A stretch of 41,280 nucleotides of DNA, from assembly GCF_003014655.1 (NCBI RefSeq), contig NZ_PYAT01000021.1, forward strand, positions 1 to 41,280, given 5' to 3'. Positions within the stretch are counted from its first letter, which is position 1; every line of letters begins with the position of its first letter. This DNA is from Planomicrobium soli. GTDB lineage: Bacteria; Bacillota; Bacilli; Bacillales_A; Planococcaceae. A program made the position numbers and the translations under genes. Below, in pieces: positions 16,278 through 27,905 of the stretch. A model generated the notes under the pieces. The model was given only the letters and a program-made list of their open reading frames with translations, ran no database searches and was not told where the DNA came from.

Positions 16278-17405
16278 TTAATCATAAATATGGACAATTG
16301 GTTCTGTTTGATTTACTTTTCGGATGACCAGAGCTTCAGGACCTTTTGACGAAGTCACACTCACTTCGACCTGAACATTTTCAGGGAAATGTTCCATGAC
16401 CAAACCGGTCAAATATTGCGTAAAACCGATAATTTCTGCTGCTCCATAAAATTGGATCGGAATATCGATTTGCATCTCCCGCAATTGGTCATCTTGGTAA
16501 AAACCGGTTCCGATGACGCTTGTAAAATTCGAGAAATACTTTTCTACGTCTTGTTTGAAATTCAGGAAGGCTGTATCGACTTCCCGGTATTTTTCTTGCG
16601 TACCCGAAGTTGGGAATACGACATATTCTTCGTTGATCGCTTTCCAATCGGCTACTTCCGTGTTTCCTTTAGGAGCCACTCCGTAAGCAAAGTAAGTCGA
16701 AGGGGCAATCGCATTGCGGGCGCTTTGTTGGAAAAGCCCTACCGTAATCGGTATGTTGGCCATGCCTTCTTTTTCACGGAGACGCTTAACGATTTCGTTG
16801 GCCAGCCGCTTTCCCTCTTGTTCCATTTGATCTTGCGGGATAGACTCTTCATAAGAAAGTCCGTCTGCAGAACTGTAATATACCGAATTCAAAGCCAATC
16901 CAACCGATACTCCACCAAGCCTGATTGTGTTTTCGTTGGTTTTCACCAAATAATTTTGTTCAACAATATGAGCTAAAATTTCCGCTGGAGGTCTGTCTCC
17001 AGCTTTTTTCTGCTGGTCCGTACGCTTATCTTCCTTATTCAAGCCAGCCGGATTGTCTTTGCTGGCTCGCCCAAGCCAAGCGGCTGCATCTTCGTCCGTA
17101 ATTTTCTGGCCTTCTTGGAAATAATAATCGTCCGGCGAAAATTGATTTTGAGACAAGCGCAGCAGTCCATTTTCCGCTTCTTCTATATCGTAGCGCGAAT
17201 GCAAGCGGCCAATGATTTTCCCGCGAGTCGCACTTTGCTTATAAGGCAGCAGTGTCCGATAATACTGGGCGTCCAGTTGCATGCTTGGAATAATAGCTGT
17301 TTCCACTTCTTCTTCCGTATTAAGAACTTCCGTTTTATCGTTTACGGAAGGAACACATCCCGTGAGCAGCAGCATGCTTATCGGGATCCACCATATGCGT
17401 TTCAT
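16278..17405 (-). CDS. camS: CamS-family lipoprotein (YerH), sex pheromone precursor family
   Basis: This 375-residue secreted lipoprotein has a short signal peptide ending in a lipobox LLTGC, with Cys16 as the lipidated residue. The rest is one extracytoplasmic CamS domain with no membrane helices. In staphylococci the CamS signal peptide yields the cAM373 peptide pheromone; the role of the mature domain is not established. The gene follows ligA by 12 bases, and its AGGAGA site lies 7 bases before the ATG, so it is co-transcribed with pcrB-pcrA-ligA. The same order is recalled for B. subtilis (yerH). Whether the signal peptide here gives an active pheromone is unknown. Confidence 0.9.
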   Translation of the reverse strand: MKRIWWIPISMLLLTGCVPSVNDKTEVLNTEEEVETAIIPSMQLDAQYYRTLLPYKQSATRGKIIGRLHSRYDIEEAENGLLRLSQNQFSPDDYYFQEGQKITDEDAAAWLGRASKDNPAGLNKEDKRTDQQKKAGDRPPAEILAHIVEQNYLVKTNENTIRLGGVSVGLALNSVYYSSADGLSYEESIPQDQMEQEGKRLANEIVKRLREKEGMANIPITVGLFQQSARNAIAPSTYFAYGVAPKGNTEVADWKAINEEYVVFPTSGTQEKYREVDTAFLNFKQDVEKYFSNFTSVIGTGFYQDDQLREMQIDIPIQFYGAAEIIGFTQYLTGLVMEHFPENVQVEVSVTSSKGPEALVIRKVNQTEPIVHIYD

Positions 17406-17417
17406 GTAAAAATCTCC

Positions 17418-19439
<2,022 letters not shown>

Positions 19440-21653
19440 TTATTGTTTTACAATCGGCGCAAATTTAGCCAATAGCCTTTTAATGCCAACTGGGCTAGGG
19501 AAAGCAATATCAAGTTCCGTTTGTTCGCCTTCTCCTTTGACGCTGACCACGGTACCTGTGCCCCATTTCTTATGAGCTGCACGGTCTCCTGGCTGCCAGC
19601 CCAATTTGTCGCCGCCTGATGTCTGATAAGCCGGACGTGAGACAGCTGCGCGCTTTGGTGCTTGTTTATAGCTTGTTGCGGCGCCGGCCCGATGATTTGC
19701 AAAAGTCGGTTCAATCAAGTCCTCTGATATTTCACCGATAAAGCGGGATGGCATATTGTAGCTGCTCTTGCCGAACAAGGTCCGCGATGAAGCATGTGTT
19801 AAATACAGGCGCTTTTCAGCACGGGTAATTCCTACATATGCAAGGCGGCGTTCTTCTTCCATTTCTTCTTCATCGTTATTGGAGCGGGAATGCGGAAAGA
19901 CGTTTTCTTCAAGTCCGATGATGAACACTACCGGAAACTCCAACCCTTTTGCCGCATGCATGGTCATCAAGATAATCGGTCCGTCTGTTTCTTCTTCGTC
20001 GTCCAAGGAATCGATATCGGAAATCAATGCCAAATCTGTCAAGAACGCCACGAGCGATTTATCGTCACTTTGTTTTTCAAATGCTTTTGTCACAGTCAAA
20101 AACTCTTCAATATTCTCCAAACGGCTTTCGCCTTCGATTGTTCTGTCAGCTTGCAGCATTTGGCGGTAACCGGACTTTTTCAATACCTCTTCAACCAATT
20201 CCGTTACCGACAAGTATTCCTGCATCTGCGTAAAGCCGTCAATCATCGAGCGGAATTCCATCACTGTCTGTGCTGTCTTCGGCGATAAGCCCATAAAGTC
20301 GACTTCCTGCAAAGCGTCCATGATCGTCCGGTCCTGTTCGATTGCAAAACGCGCCATCCGTTCGAACGAAGTGGCACCAATGCCCCGCTTTGGTTCATTA
20401 ATAACACGCGACAAGGAAAGATCGTCGTCATTATTTGCGATTAAACGCAAATACGCCAACAAATCCTTGATTTCTTTGCGGTCATAGAACTTGGTGCCGC
20501 CGACAATAGTGTAATTCATATTCGACTTGACGAACATTTCCTCCATGATCCGAGACTGGGCATTGGTTCGGTACAAAATTGCAAAATCGGATGTTTTGTA
20601 GCCTTCCTTATCCATCAATTTTTGAATCGTCTGGACGACATATTGTGCTTCCTGGCGCTCATCGCCTGCTTTATGCAGTATGATGGCTGGGCCTTCCGCA
20701 TTGTCCGTCCGCAGCTCTTTCGGATAACGGCTGGTATTTTTCTTGATCACATCATTAGCGGCTTGCAAAATCCGTTTTGTGGAGCGGTAATTCTGCTCGA
20801 GCATGATCACTTTAGCGTTCGGATAATCTTTTTCGAATGATAGGATATTCGTAATATCGGCTCCGCGCCAACGGTAAATCGACTGGTCCGAGTCCCCTAC
20901 TACGCAAATGTTCTTGAACTTGCTTGCAAGCTTTTGGACAAGCTGATACTGCGCGTTGTTCGTATCCTGATACTCATCCACATGGATATAGTGGAATTTG
21001 TTTTGGTAGAATTCCAAGACTTCCGGCACTTTGTTGAACAAATTTAATGTCGTCATGATCAAATCATCAAAATCAAGCGACTGGTTTTTTTGCAGACGCT
21101 TTTCATAAGCGGAATAAACATCCGAAACCGTTTTTTCATATGGATTGTGCTGATTCATGTCTGCTGCAAATTGGGCCGCATCGATGCATTCGTTTTTTGC
21201 CGATGAAATGGCGTTCAGCATTGTGCGCGGTTCATATTTTTTCGGATCCAGGTTTTTCTCTTTTAGCACGCCTTTAATAACCGTCAATTGGTCGCTTGTA
21301 TCCAGAATTGAAAAGTTTTTTGAAAAGCCCATGCGGTCGATATCACGGCGTAAAATACGGACGCACATCGAGTGGAACGTTGATACCCACATGCGCTCGC
21401 CCGTACCGTGCCCAAGCAGGCCGTCAATCCGGTTGCGCATTTCCCGTGCCGCTTTGTTCGTAAATGTAATTGCCAATATATTGGATGGATAAACTTGTTT
21501 TTCAAGTACCAGGTAAGCGATGCGATGCGTCAGCACCCGGGTCTTCCCGGAACCTGCACCGGCCATGATCAATAACGGGCCTTCGGTCGTTTTAACAGCC
21601 TGTTCTTGTTCCGGGTTCATCCCTTTAAGTAAATTTTTCGTAATAATTTCCAT
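19440..21653 (-). CDS. pcrA: ATP-dependent DNA helicase PcrA (UvrD/Rep superfamily 1)
   Basis: This 737-residue 3'-5' helicase is needed for repair, plasmid rolling-circle replication and removal of RecA or stalled transcription complexes. Motif I is [10 protein letters not shown] at residues 31-40, motif [10 protein letters not shown], motif [19 protein letters not shown], motif IV EQNYRST, motif [15 protein letters not shown] and motif [14 protein letters not shown]. The C-terminal [10 protein letters not shown] patch is the Tudor-like RNA polymerase interaction region. ATG 21653 is chosen because GAGGTGG lies 6 bases upstream. Extending the frame to 21731 would run into pcrB and add 26 unrelated residues. 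Confidence 0.98.
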   Translation of the reverse strand: MEIITKNLLKGMNPEQEQAVKTTEGPLLIMAGAGSGKTRVLTHRIAYLVLEKQVYPSNILAITFTNKAAREMRNRIDGLLGHGTGERMWVSTFHSMCVRILRRDIDRMGFSKNFSILDTSDQLTVIKGVLKEKNLDPKKYEPRTMLNAISSAKNECIDAAQFAADMNQHNPYEKTVSDVYSAYEKRLQKNQSLDFDDLIMTTLNLFNKVPEVLEFYQNKFHYIHVDEYQDTNNAQYQLVQKLASKFKNICVVGDSDQSIYRWRGADITNILSFEKDYPNAKVIMLEQNYRSTKRILQAANDVIKKNTSRYPKELRTDNAEGPAIILHKAGDERQEAQYVVQTIQKLMDKEGYKTSDFAILYRTNAQSRIMEEMFVKSNMNYTIVGGTKFYDRKEIKDLLAYLRLIANNDDDLSLSRVINEPKRGIGATSFERMARFAIEQDRTIMDALQEVDFMGLSPKTAQTVMEFRSMIDGFTQMQEYLSVTELVEEVLKKSGYRQMLQADRTIEGESRLENIEEFLTVTKAFEKQSDDKSLVAFLTDLALISDIDSLDDEEETDGPIILMTMHAAKGLEFPVVFIIGLEENVFPHSRSNNDEEEMEEERRLAYVGITRAEKRLYLTHASSRTLFGKSSYNMPSRFIGEISEDLIEPTFANHRAGAATSYKQAPKRAAVSRPAYQTSGGDKLGWQPGDRAAHKKWGTGTVVSVKGEGEQTELDIAFPSPVGIKRLLAKFAPIVKQ

Positions 21654-21684
21654 TGTGCACCACCTCGAACAATTGTTCTTATTA

Positions 21685-22386
21685 TTATAGCGATTGTTGC
21701 TCCGTTTCCGCAACCGCCTGGACAGTTTCAATCGCTTTGCTTAAATTTTCATAAATGATATTACCTACTACAACCGTGTCGGCTATTGCTGCCATTTCCC
21801 GTGCTTTTTGCGGCGAATCGATCCCGCCGCCATAAAACAGCCTTGTATTTGAAAGTTGTTCTTTAACTTGTTCGACTAATTCAACATCGCCGTACATTCC
21901 GCTGTATTCCACATAGAAAATGGGCAGCCGGAAAAAATGTTCCGCCATTCGTGCGTAAGCTACCACGTCTTCAGCCGTCAAATCGGTTTTTGCGTCAGTC
22001 AGCTTTGCCGCTTTGCAGTCGGCATTTAAAATGCAATAGCCTTCCGGAACAAGTTCTTCCCAGTCCATAATGTCTCCATACTCACGGATTGCTTCGTGGT
22101 GAAGCCCTTTTATCCATAACGGATTTTCGCTATTCAGCACCGTCGGAATAAAATAAAAATCAAACCCAGGCGTTACCGAATCGATCGCTGAAACTTCCAA
22201 AGCAACTGGGACGCTATAACGGCGCACCCTTGCCAGTAAATCCAAGACATTGTCGAGTGTGACATTATCGCTGCCCCCAATCAAGATGGCATCGGTCCCG
22301 GATTCGCAAATTCGTTCCAAATGTTCATCGGAAATCGATTTGGCTGGATCTAATTTAAATACATGGCGCCACGTTTGAAAGTCCAA
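21685..22386 (-). CDS. pcrB: Heptaprenylglyceryl phosphate synthase
   Basis: This 233-residue TIM-barrel prenyltransferase joins glycerol-1-phosphate to heptaprenyl diphosphate, the bacterial counterpart of archaeal GGGP synthase. Motifs seen are HVFKLDPAK at residues 8-16, [22 protein letters not shown] and [12 protein letters not shown] in the phosphate-binding C-terminal part. The start is an unusual TTG at 22386 with GGTGA 6 bases before it. It precedes pcrA by 31 bases and follows the yerC terminator, so it is probably the promoter-proximal gene of pcrB-pcrA-ligA-camS. Confidence 0.95.
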   Translation of the reverse strand: MDFQTWRHVFKLDPAKSISDEHLERICESGTDAILIGGSDNVTLDNVLDLLARVRRYSVPVALEVSAIDSVTPGFDFYFIPTVLNSENPLWIKGLHHEAIREYGDIMDWEELVPEGYCILNADCKAAKLTDAKTDLTAEDVVAYARMAEHFFRLPIFYVEYSGMYGDVELVEQVKEQLSNTRLFYGGGIDSPQKAREMAAIADTVVVGNIIYENLSKAIETVQAVAETEQQSL

Positions 22387-22431
22387 AATGATTCACCTAA
22401 CCTTGCGTTTTTTTCATCATCTCATTATAAC

Positions 22432-22479
22432 AAAAAAAAGGCTGTTCACTAAGTTAAATCATAGCCTTAGTGAACAGCC
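22432..22479 (-). terminator. Terminator between yerC and pcrB
   Basis: GGCTGTTCACTAAG pairs perfectly with CTTAGTGAACAGCC around a 12-base loop. On the minus strand it is followed by eight T. It separates yerC from pcrB. Confidence 0.93.
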
Positions 22480-22578
22480 TGTCTCTTGCTGATGGAGCGA
22501 GAGCCGCATTGCTGCTGCCTCGCCCTCTAGTTTATCCGCAAAGGATTTGCCCTAATTCCTTTGCGCCAACTCCTTTGT

Positions 22579-22899
22579 TCAGTCTTTCGGAAGTTGAAAT
22601 GGTTTTTCGTCCGGATAAAGGCGCCCTAACATTTCGTCGTAGGCATCGTTCCCGTAGTTTAAGCAGCGGCGGACACGGGAGATGGTTGCGGTGCTCGCCC
22701 CTGTTTCATTTTTTATTTTTTCGTACGTTTTTTTCATTCGCAGCATATGAGCCACTTCCAATCGTTGAGACAGCGACTGGATCTCGCTGATTGTGCATAA
22801 ATCATCAAAAAAGCGATATGCCTCTTCTTTATCTTTCAATGCTAAAATCGCATCAATCAACTGGTCGGTTTGAGGGCCCCGTATTTTATCGACTTGCAT
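22579..22899 (-). CDS. yerC: TrpR-like DNA-binding protein YerC/YecD family
   Basis: This 106-residue protein of the TrpR-like YerC/YecD family has the helix-turn-helix at about residues 40-85. Family features are SLSQRLEVAHML and the recognition segment GASTATISRVRRCLNYG. The family resembles the DNA-binding fold of the tryptophan repressor, but I see no evidence that it binds tryptophan, and its targets are not known here. It follows yerB by 31 bases, with GGTGA before ATG, and is closed by a strong terminator. It is probably the last gene of yerA-yerB-yerC. Confidence 0.92.
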   Translation of the reverse strand: MQVDKIRGPQTDQLIDAILALKDKEEAYRFFDDLCTISEIQSLSQRLEVAHMLRMKKTYEKIKNETGASTATISRVRRCLNYGNDAYDEMLGRLYPDEKPFQLPKD

Positions 22900-22930
22900 A
22901 CAAGCTTCACCATCCTTTTATATGTTTCCA

Positions 22931-23947
22931 TTAAGGGGAATAGCGGACCCAATTATCAATTCCGGGGGCTGACGGAACAATATGAATCCACGTCTTGCCT
23001 GGCATAAGGCCAATAGGTCTTCCATCATCTATCGGCACGAGCATGCCTTCAAGGTTGCCCCATTCGCCTTCACGAACACCGCCATTTTGAAAAACGAGCG
23101 CTTTCCCGCCACTCATCAAGTCAATTGACTGCCTGCCTTCCCCGTCTATCGTTTTATGATCCGCTTCAAAAACCAAAACATTTGAAACTTCTACCGGTTG
23201 CCCTGAATTTTTGTCTAAAGTGGCAGTTCCTCCGGAAGCTCGGCTATAAAGTGCCGTAGTTTCGTCATATGTAAATTCATTGTGAAACTGTTCACTGGTA
23301 CCATACAGAACTTCCAGAATGGATGCCTGTTCCATCAGTTTATCACTTTCCCCTGAGTCAAAGAAATAATAAGATGAATGCCCGCTATATTCAGTCGATG
23401 CTTGTGCTGCATCCATGCCTTTCAAAGCATTTTCATAAGTGATGTAGCTGTTATGAGGAGCCACTCGGTCGCTTGAGCGTTTGAACAAAGTGCCATCGTA
23501 AAACAAACCGTTTATATGATCTACTGCGCCTGCTTCAAGGAGCCGCTTAGCATCCGGGCTCCAGCCGTGGGCGATAAAAAAAGCATCATAACCTCTTGCA
23601 AGATCTACAAAATAATCCCTGGCGCTCCGGACTGGGCCCATCTCTTCCGGAAATTCGCTTTGATACAACGCTACCAATCTCGTTACGCTTCCTTCAGCCA
23701 GCATTTCAAACACAATGTCTGCTTCCGCTAAGCCGGTATGCGGCCGAGCATCCGGGTGGTTGTTGATGACAGCCATAATCGGACGGCTGTTAAACGGTTC
23801 CGATCCTTCAACTCCGCTAAACGGCGCTTTGGATATCTGCGGATTTTCTGGCGCACTTTCCTTTTCCGAGCTGTTGGCCAGCAAATAAACAGCGACGCCT
23901 GTACCGAGCAGTAAAATTGCAAGGATGCCGAATATCCAATTTTTCAT
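22931..23947 (-). CDS. yerB: DUF3048 protein YerB, membrane-anchored
   Basis: This 338-residue extracytoplasmic protein of the DUF3048 family has an N-terminal domain starting near residue 45 (RPIMAVINNHPDARPHTGLA) and a C-terminal domain ending in WVRYSP. B. subtilis YerB is recalled as a lipoprotein. Here the N-terminus (MKNWIFGILAILLLGTGVAV) lacks a lipobox cysteine and looks like an uncleaved membrane anchor or ordinary signal. The start lies 3 bases after the yerA stop, whose end forms its GAGGT ribosome binding site, so translation is coupled. The biochemical function of DUF3048 is unknown to me. Confidence 0.88.
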   Translation of the reverse strand: MKNWIFGILAILLLGTGVAVYLLANSSEKESAPENPQISKAPFSGVEGSEPFNSRPIMAVINNHPDARPHTGLAEADIVFEMLAEGSVTRLVALYQSEFPEEMGPVRSARDYFVDLARGYDAFFIAHGWSPDAKRLLEAGAVDHINGLFYDGTLFKRSSDRVAPHNSYITYENALKGMDAAQASTEYSGHSSYYFFDSGESDKLMEQASILEVLYGTSEQFHNEFTYDETTALYSRASGGTATLDKNSGQPVEVSNVLVFEADHKTIDGEGRQSIDLMSGGKALVFQNGGVREGEWGNLEGMLVPIDDGRPIGLMPGKTWIHIVPSAPGIDNWVRYSP

Positions 23948-23950
23948 CGA

Positions 23951-25678
23951 CTACCTCATAAAAGCAGGAAATAAAGTTTTTTTATTCATAACGTCATAAA
24001 TCCCTTTTTGTGTAACCCGAATGTACGGCAGATGAGTTGCCTGCAGGAACAGCAGCGTATAGACTGCATCGCCTTTTGTATAGCCACGTTCTTTCAAAGC
24101 CGCTTTTAGCGTGAGTTCTTGTTCGATCAGTTGTTCCATTGGCAGATCCGACATAGCACCTCCAATTGGAAGCGGCACAGAGCAAACCGTTTCCCCGTTC
24201 TCAACAAGGACGATGCCGCCTTTCATAAGCTTCAGCTGATTAAAAGCTTCCCACATGTCTTTTCGGCTTTTGCCGATCAAAATGATGTCGCCCGTATTGC
24301 TGTAGGAAGAAGCAAAGCCGCTGACATTTGAAGCAAACCCTTTGATCAGTGTATTGACGCGCCATTTGCCATGTTTATCGAGCAGCATAAGGAAACTTTC
24401 TTCATGGTCGGTGGACAAATTGCCATTATGTGTATCAACACTTACAGAATAAGGTTTTGTGATAACGTCATTTACCATTTCAAGGCCGAACGGCATAGAA
24501 AACTGAAAATCATCTTCTGTCAGTTCAAAATCCAACGCAAGATCCGGCATGGTAGACCAGTCGATTCCTGGAAGCGACTGTACTTTGTCGCCATCTTTTT
24601 TCAGCCAGACTCCTTTGGAGATAACGCCTGATGGTACGGGATTGTCTAGTGTATCCAATATGTTTAAGTTTGCATAACGGCCTGTGGCAATCACACCGTG
24701 AAGGCTTGTTACATTGTAATATCGCGCAACGTTATAAGAAGCCATCAAGTATGCATCAATTGCCGGAACGCCAGCTTCTAAGGCAATTTTTATGCATAAG
24801 TCCATAATTCCGTCTACATGGAAAGACGGCGTCGAGCCATCTGTCGTCATCATCAATTTATCAAAGACGTTGATATCTTTTTCAATGATCCCCTTTAACA
24901 AATTTGGCAAATCCGGACGAATCGATGAATGGCGAAGCGTAACGCCATAGCCGTGGAGCAAGCGCATTTCCACTTCTTCAGCTGTCATCGCTTCATGGTC
25001 GCCATCTGCTCCAAGCAATCTCATGCGTGCCAAGGTTTTTTCCGAAGCCCCAGGAAAATGCCCTTCGATTTTCTTCAATCCCATTTTTGCCTGTTGAATC
25101 CAGTACAACATCTGGTCATCTCCGGCCAATAGCTTCGGCCAGCCTGTCAACTCACCTCCAAGCAAAACATCCGGACGGTCCAGCCATTCACCTACCGCTT
25201 TTGTTGTAAACAACTGGTCTTCTTCGTTTAGCTCGGTCTGAGAGTCAAACCGTGTCCACCAATAGAAAGAAAAAGGCAATTGGTTCAACTGGTCCAACAA
25301 TGAAAACGCTTTCTCGTTTTCTAATGCCAAGAACAGCGTCAAGTTATCGGACAAGAAGGAAGTGGTTCCACGTTGTGCCGAATAATCTGCAAATGTCTGG
25401 GGATTGTATAGTTGGTAGGGATGAACATGAGGTTCAATATAACCCGGAACAACAAATTTCCCTGTTAAATTTACGATATCAGTCGAAGAATCAATTTTCG
25501 GCATCTCTTGACCAGCGTATACGATGCGGTCATCTTTGATCCAAATATTTCCTGTCATCCATTTTTTAAATATACTATGCAAATAATACGCATTAGTCAA
25601 AACGAGATCCGGAGCTATCTCTTTTGTAACTACTTTCAGCTGTTCCCTTATTTCTGTGTTTTTCCATAATGGATTCAC
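23951..25678 (-). CDS. yerA: Adenine-deaminase-like amidohydrolase YerA
   Basis: This 575-residue metal-dependent hydrolase aligns over its full length with adenine deaminases. Seen are the metal-binding PGYIEPHVHPYQ, HFPGAS, GDHEAMTAEE, the TTDGST block and the C-terminal LPIGGAMSDLP. Several positions differ from the canonical enzyme as I recall it: the HVHIESS motif is HVHPYQL, and TDDRH is TDGST. The substrate may therefore not be adenine. The start is GTG with GGAG 10 bases upstream. It is coupled to yerB. Its location after the purine operon repeats the B. subtilis order and hints at purine salvage, but that is only inference. Confidence 0.87.
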   Translation of the reverse strand: MNPLWKNTEIREQLKVVTKEIAPDLVLTNAYYLHSIFKKWMTGNIWIKDDRIVYAGQEMPKIDSSTDIVNLTGKFVVPGYIEPHVHPYQLYNPQTFADYSAQRGTTSFLSDNLTLFLALENEKAFSLLDQLNQLPFSFYWWTRFDSQTELNEEDQLFTTKAVGEWLDRPDVLLGGELTGWPKLLAGDDQMLYWIQQAKMGLKKIEGHFPGASEKTLARMRLLGADGDHEAMTAEEVEMRLLHGYGVTLRHSSIRPDLPNLLKGIIEKDINVFDKLMMTTDGSTPSFHVDGIMDLCIKIALEAGVPAIDAYLMASYNVARYYNVTSLHGVIATGRYANLNILDTLDNPVPSGVISKGVWLKKDGDKVQSLPGIDWSTMPDLALDFELTEDDFQFSMPFGLEMVNDVITKPYSVSVDTHNGNLSTDHEESFLMLLDKHGKWRVNTLIKGFASNVSGFASSYSNTGDIILIGKSRKDMWEAFNQLKLMKGGIVLVENGETVCSVPLPIGGAMSDLPMEQLIEQELTLKAALKERGYTKGDAVYTLLFLQATHLPYIRVTQKGIYDVMNKKTLFPAFMR

Positions 25679-25790
25679 AAGTATCCCGCTCCTTCTGTTA
25701 CTTTTTCAATACATTAAATACTAGCATAACAATGCATGAAAATACAGTTGAAGATGGGAAAAAATGAATATTGCAATCGTCTTTTGACAC

Positions 25791-25820
25791 AAAAAATCCA
25801 CGCTGAAAGCGTGGATTTTT
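25791..25820 (-). terminator. Terminator of the GNAT acetyltransferase gene
   Basis: AAAAATCCACGCT pairs with AGCGTGGATTTTT around GAA. It sits directly after the GNAT stop codon and has T-runs on both strands. Confidence 0.92.
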
Positions 25821-25822
25821 CA

Positions 25823-26413
25823 TTAGTTTGCAATTTGGTTTGTGAAAGGTTCTAATACGTTTTCCTTGTCCACTTCTTTGTAAGTTAAAACTTTTGACAC
25901 TGGTTCATGTGTTTCACCGTAAAGTTCTTCCACTTTATATGAATGAATATCTTTATAAGCTTTTTTCATCGCTTCATAAATATCTTCTTCGGTTTCTCCG
26001 TTTGGAGCCCAGTACAAGATTTCCATTGAATTTTCTTCGCCTGTCGCAACGGAGCGGCGGCAATAGCCTATTGATGCGGCATGTTCAAATCCTTCTCGTG
26101 CATAAAAGCGCAAACGTTTTTCCGTATCTGTATCTTCGTAGTTGACCGGTTCTACTTCTAGAATAATCGGTTTATTTTTATCTTTCAGCATCTGCAAGGT
26201 CTTTTTACCAAGGCCCATGCCACGGGATTCTTTTGAAACGAATAAATAATCAACAAACGAGAAGTTCGAGAATTCCGCATACATCAAAACATGATAAGGA
26301 CCTTCATCTTTATAATAAACATTGCCTTTTTCTTTCAGCAACGTCTCCATATGCTCTTTCGATTTCATTTCTTCTACTGGAAAATACTGATTCAACTTTT
26401 CATACCAATTCAT
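25823..26413 (-). CDS. GNAT-family N-acetyltransferase
   Basis: This 196-residue protein has a GNAT acetyl-CoA-binding core. Motif A reads VSKESRGMGLGKKTLQML at about residues 80-97, preceded by a beta strand VDYLFV and followed by RLRFYAREGFEHA, a typical motif-B helix. The C-terminal 70 residues are helical and charged and may be specific to this subfamily. ATG 26413 is chosen over the adjacent TTG because AAGGGG lies 7 bases upstream. It stands alone between the purD terminator and yerA. The acetyl acceptor cannot be predicted. Confidence 0.82.
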   Translation of the reverse strand: MNWYEKLNQYFPVEEMKSKEHMETLLKEKGNVYYKDEGPYHVLMYAEFSNFSFVDYLFVSKESRGMGLGKKTLQMLKDKNKPIILEVEPVNYEDTDTEKRLRFYAREGFEHAASIGYCRRSVATGEENSMEILYWAPNGETEEDIYEAMKKAYKDIHSYKVEELYGETHEPVSKVLTYKEVDKENVLEPFTNQIAN

Positions 26414-26550
26414 CAAATTGCCCCTTTCAATTTTGAAAGCTATTAATCATGTTTACAGCCATATAAAGCCATATCATTCTGGAGAGTAAATAGAGGTAAC
26501 TGCGGGTCTTTCATAATTATCAACTTAAACCTATACCCAAATTCCTGAGG

Positions 26551-26594
26551 AATAAAACAAAAATGGCACAAATTCATATGAACATGTGCCATTT
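26551..26594 (-). terminator. Terminator of the purine operon
   Basis: AAATGGCACA pairs with TGTGCCATTT around a 14-base loop. On the minus strand TTGTTTTATT follows. It lies about 45 bases after the purD stop. Confidence 0.8.
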
Positions 26595-26639
26595 CTTATC
26601 TAATAAAACCAGCATATCATTTTTCTAATCATTTTACGA

Positions 26640-27890
26640 TTATTTTGCTCGCCAGCCAATATCAGAGCGGTAGAAAAAATGATCCCACTGAAGCTGTTTC
26701 AACTGTTTGTATACATTTTCTTGCGCATCCTGAATTGATTTACCGGCAGCAGATACAAGCAACACGCGTCCGCCATTGCCTATAAACCCTTCATCACCTT
26801 TTTTAGTGCCGGCATGAATGATTTCCAGCCCTTGCAAATGGGCTAACTCAGGAAGCAAATGGCCTTTTTCCACTGTTCCCGGATACCCTTCGCTTGCCAC
26901 AACCACTCCTAGTATTGCTTGTTCATCCCATTCAAGCGAATAAGCGCTCCCATTTAAAATGGCTTGCATAAATTCAGCAAAATCGGAAGTCATTCTAGGC
27001 AGCACGACTTGCGTTTCAGGATCACCGAATCGAGCGTTAAATTCAATCACTTTCGGCCCTTGATCAGTCAGGATAATTCCGGCATATAAAATTCCGTTAA
27101 ACGGTACGCCTTCTTTTTCCATCGCCTCAACGGTTGGTTTCACAATCCGCTCGAATGTTTCATTAATTACTGACTCAGGAATTTGAGGCACCGGTGAATA
27201 AGCGCCCATGCCTCCCGTATTCGGTCCACGATCGCCGTCGTATGCCCGCTTATGGTCTTGCGAAATAGGCATCGGATAGATTTTGCCGGCTTGGACAAAC
27301 GACATAAACGAAAATTCTTCTCCAGCCAGAAATTCTTCAATGACCACTTTGGAACCCGAACTCCCGAATTTCGCATCTTCGAGCATATCATTGACAGCGG
27401 CAATAGCTTCGCCTTCTGTCATGGCTACAACTACTCCTTTGCCGGCAGCTAAACCGTCCGCTTTCACAACAATAGGCGCCCCTTTTTCACGAATGAACGA
27501 AATTGCGGGTGCTGCTTCCGTAAACGTTTCATACGCAGCGGTCGGGATGTTGTATTTTTTCATTAGTTCTTTCGCGAAGGCTTTGCTCCCTTCTATTTGC
27601 GCGGCCGCTTTGGAGGGGCCGAAAATGGACAAGCCTTTTTCATTGAAAAAATCGACGATGCCTTCTGCAAGCGGCTGCTCGGGGCCAACAAATGTGAAGC
27701 TAATGTCGTTCGCCTCGGCAAAGTCCGCCAATGCGTTAAAATCCATTTCATCAATAGCGATCAGTTCTGCCTCAGCTTCCATCCCGTCATTTCCAGGAGC
27801 TGCGTAAACCTGTTCAACCGCTGAAGCACGTGCAAATTGGCGGACAATGGCATGTTCTCTGCCGCCTCGCCCAATGACTAATACCTTCAT
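26640..27890 (-). CDS. purD: Phosphoribosylamine-glycine ligase (GAR synthetase)
   Basis: This 416-residue ATP-grasp enzyme makes GAR from phosphoribosylamine, glycine and ATP, the second step of purine synthesis. Seen are the N-terminal GRGGREHAIVRQ, the ATP-binding VKADGLAAGKGVVVA, the signature FNARFGDPETQVVLPR and the central FNGILYAGI. It is the last gene of the pur operon, 15 bases after purH, with GAGGTG 7 bases before its ATG. The length is close to other PurD proteins (about 420). Confidence 0.97.
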   Translation of the reverse strand: MKVLVIGRGGREHAIVRQFARASAVEQVYAAPGNDGMEAEAELIAIDEMDFNALADFAEANDISFTFVGPEQPLAEGIVDFFNEKGLSIFGPSKAAAQIEGSKAFAKELMKKYNIPTAAYETFTEAAPAISFIREKGAPIVVKADGLAAGKGVVVAMTEGEAIAAVNDMLEDAKFGSSGSKVVIEEFLAGEEFSFMSFVQAGKIYPMPISQDHKRAYDGDRGPNTGGMGAYSPVPQIPESVINETFERIVKPTVEAMEKEGVPFNGILYAGIILTDQGPKVIEFNARFGDPETQVVLPRMTSDFAEFMQAILNGSAYSLEWDEQAILGVVVASEGYPGTVEKGHLLPELAHLQGLEIIHAGTKKGDEGFIGNGGRVLLVSAAGKSIQDAQENVYKQLKQLQWDHFFYRSDIGWRAK

Positions 27891-27905
27891 GTCGCTTCAC
27901 CTCGC

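Noticed and set aside
21654..21731. N-terminal extension of PcrA by 26 residues
   Set aside because: The extension lies mostly inside pcrB, is unlike helicases, and a good GAGGTGG site precedes the internal ATG at 21653.
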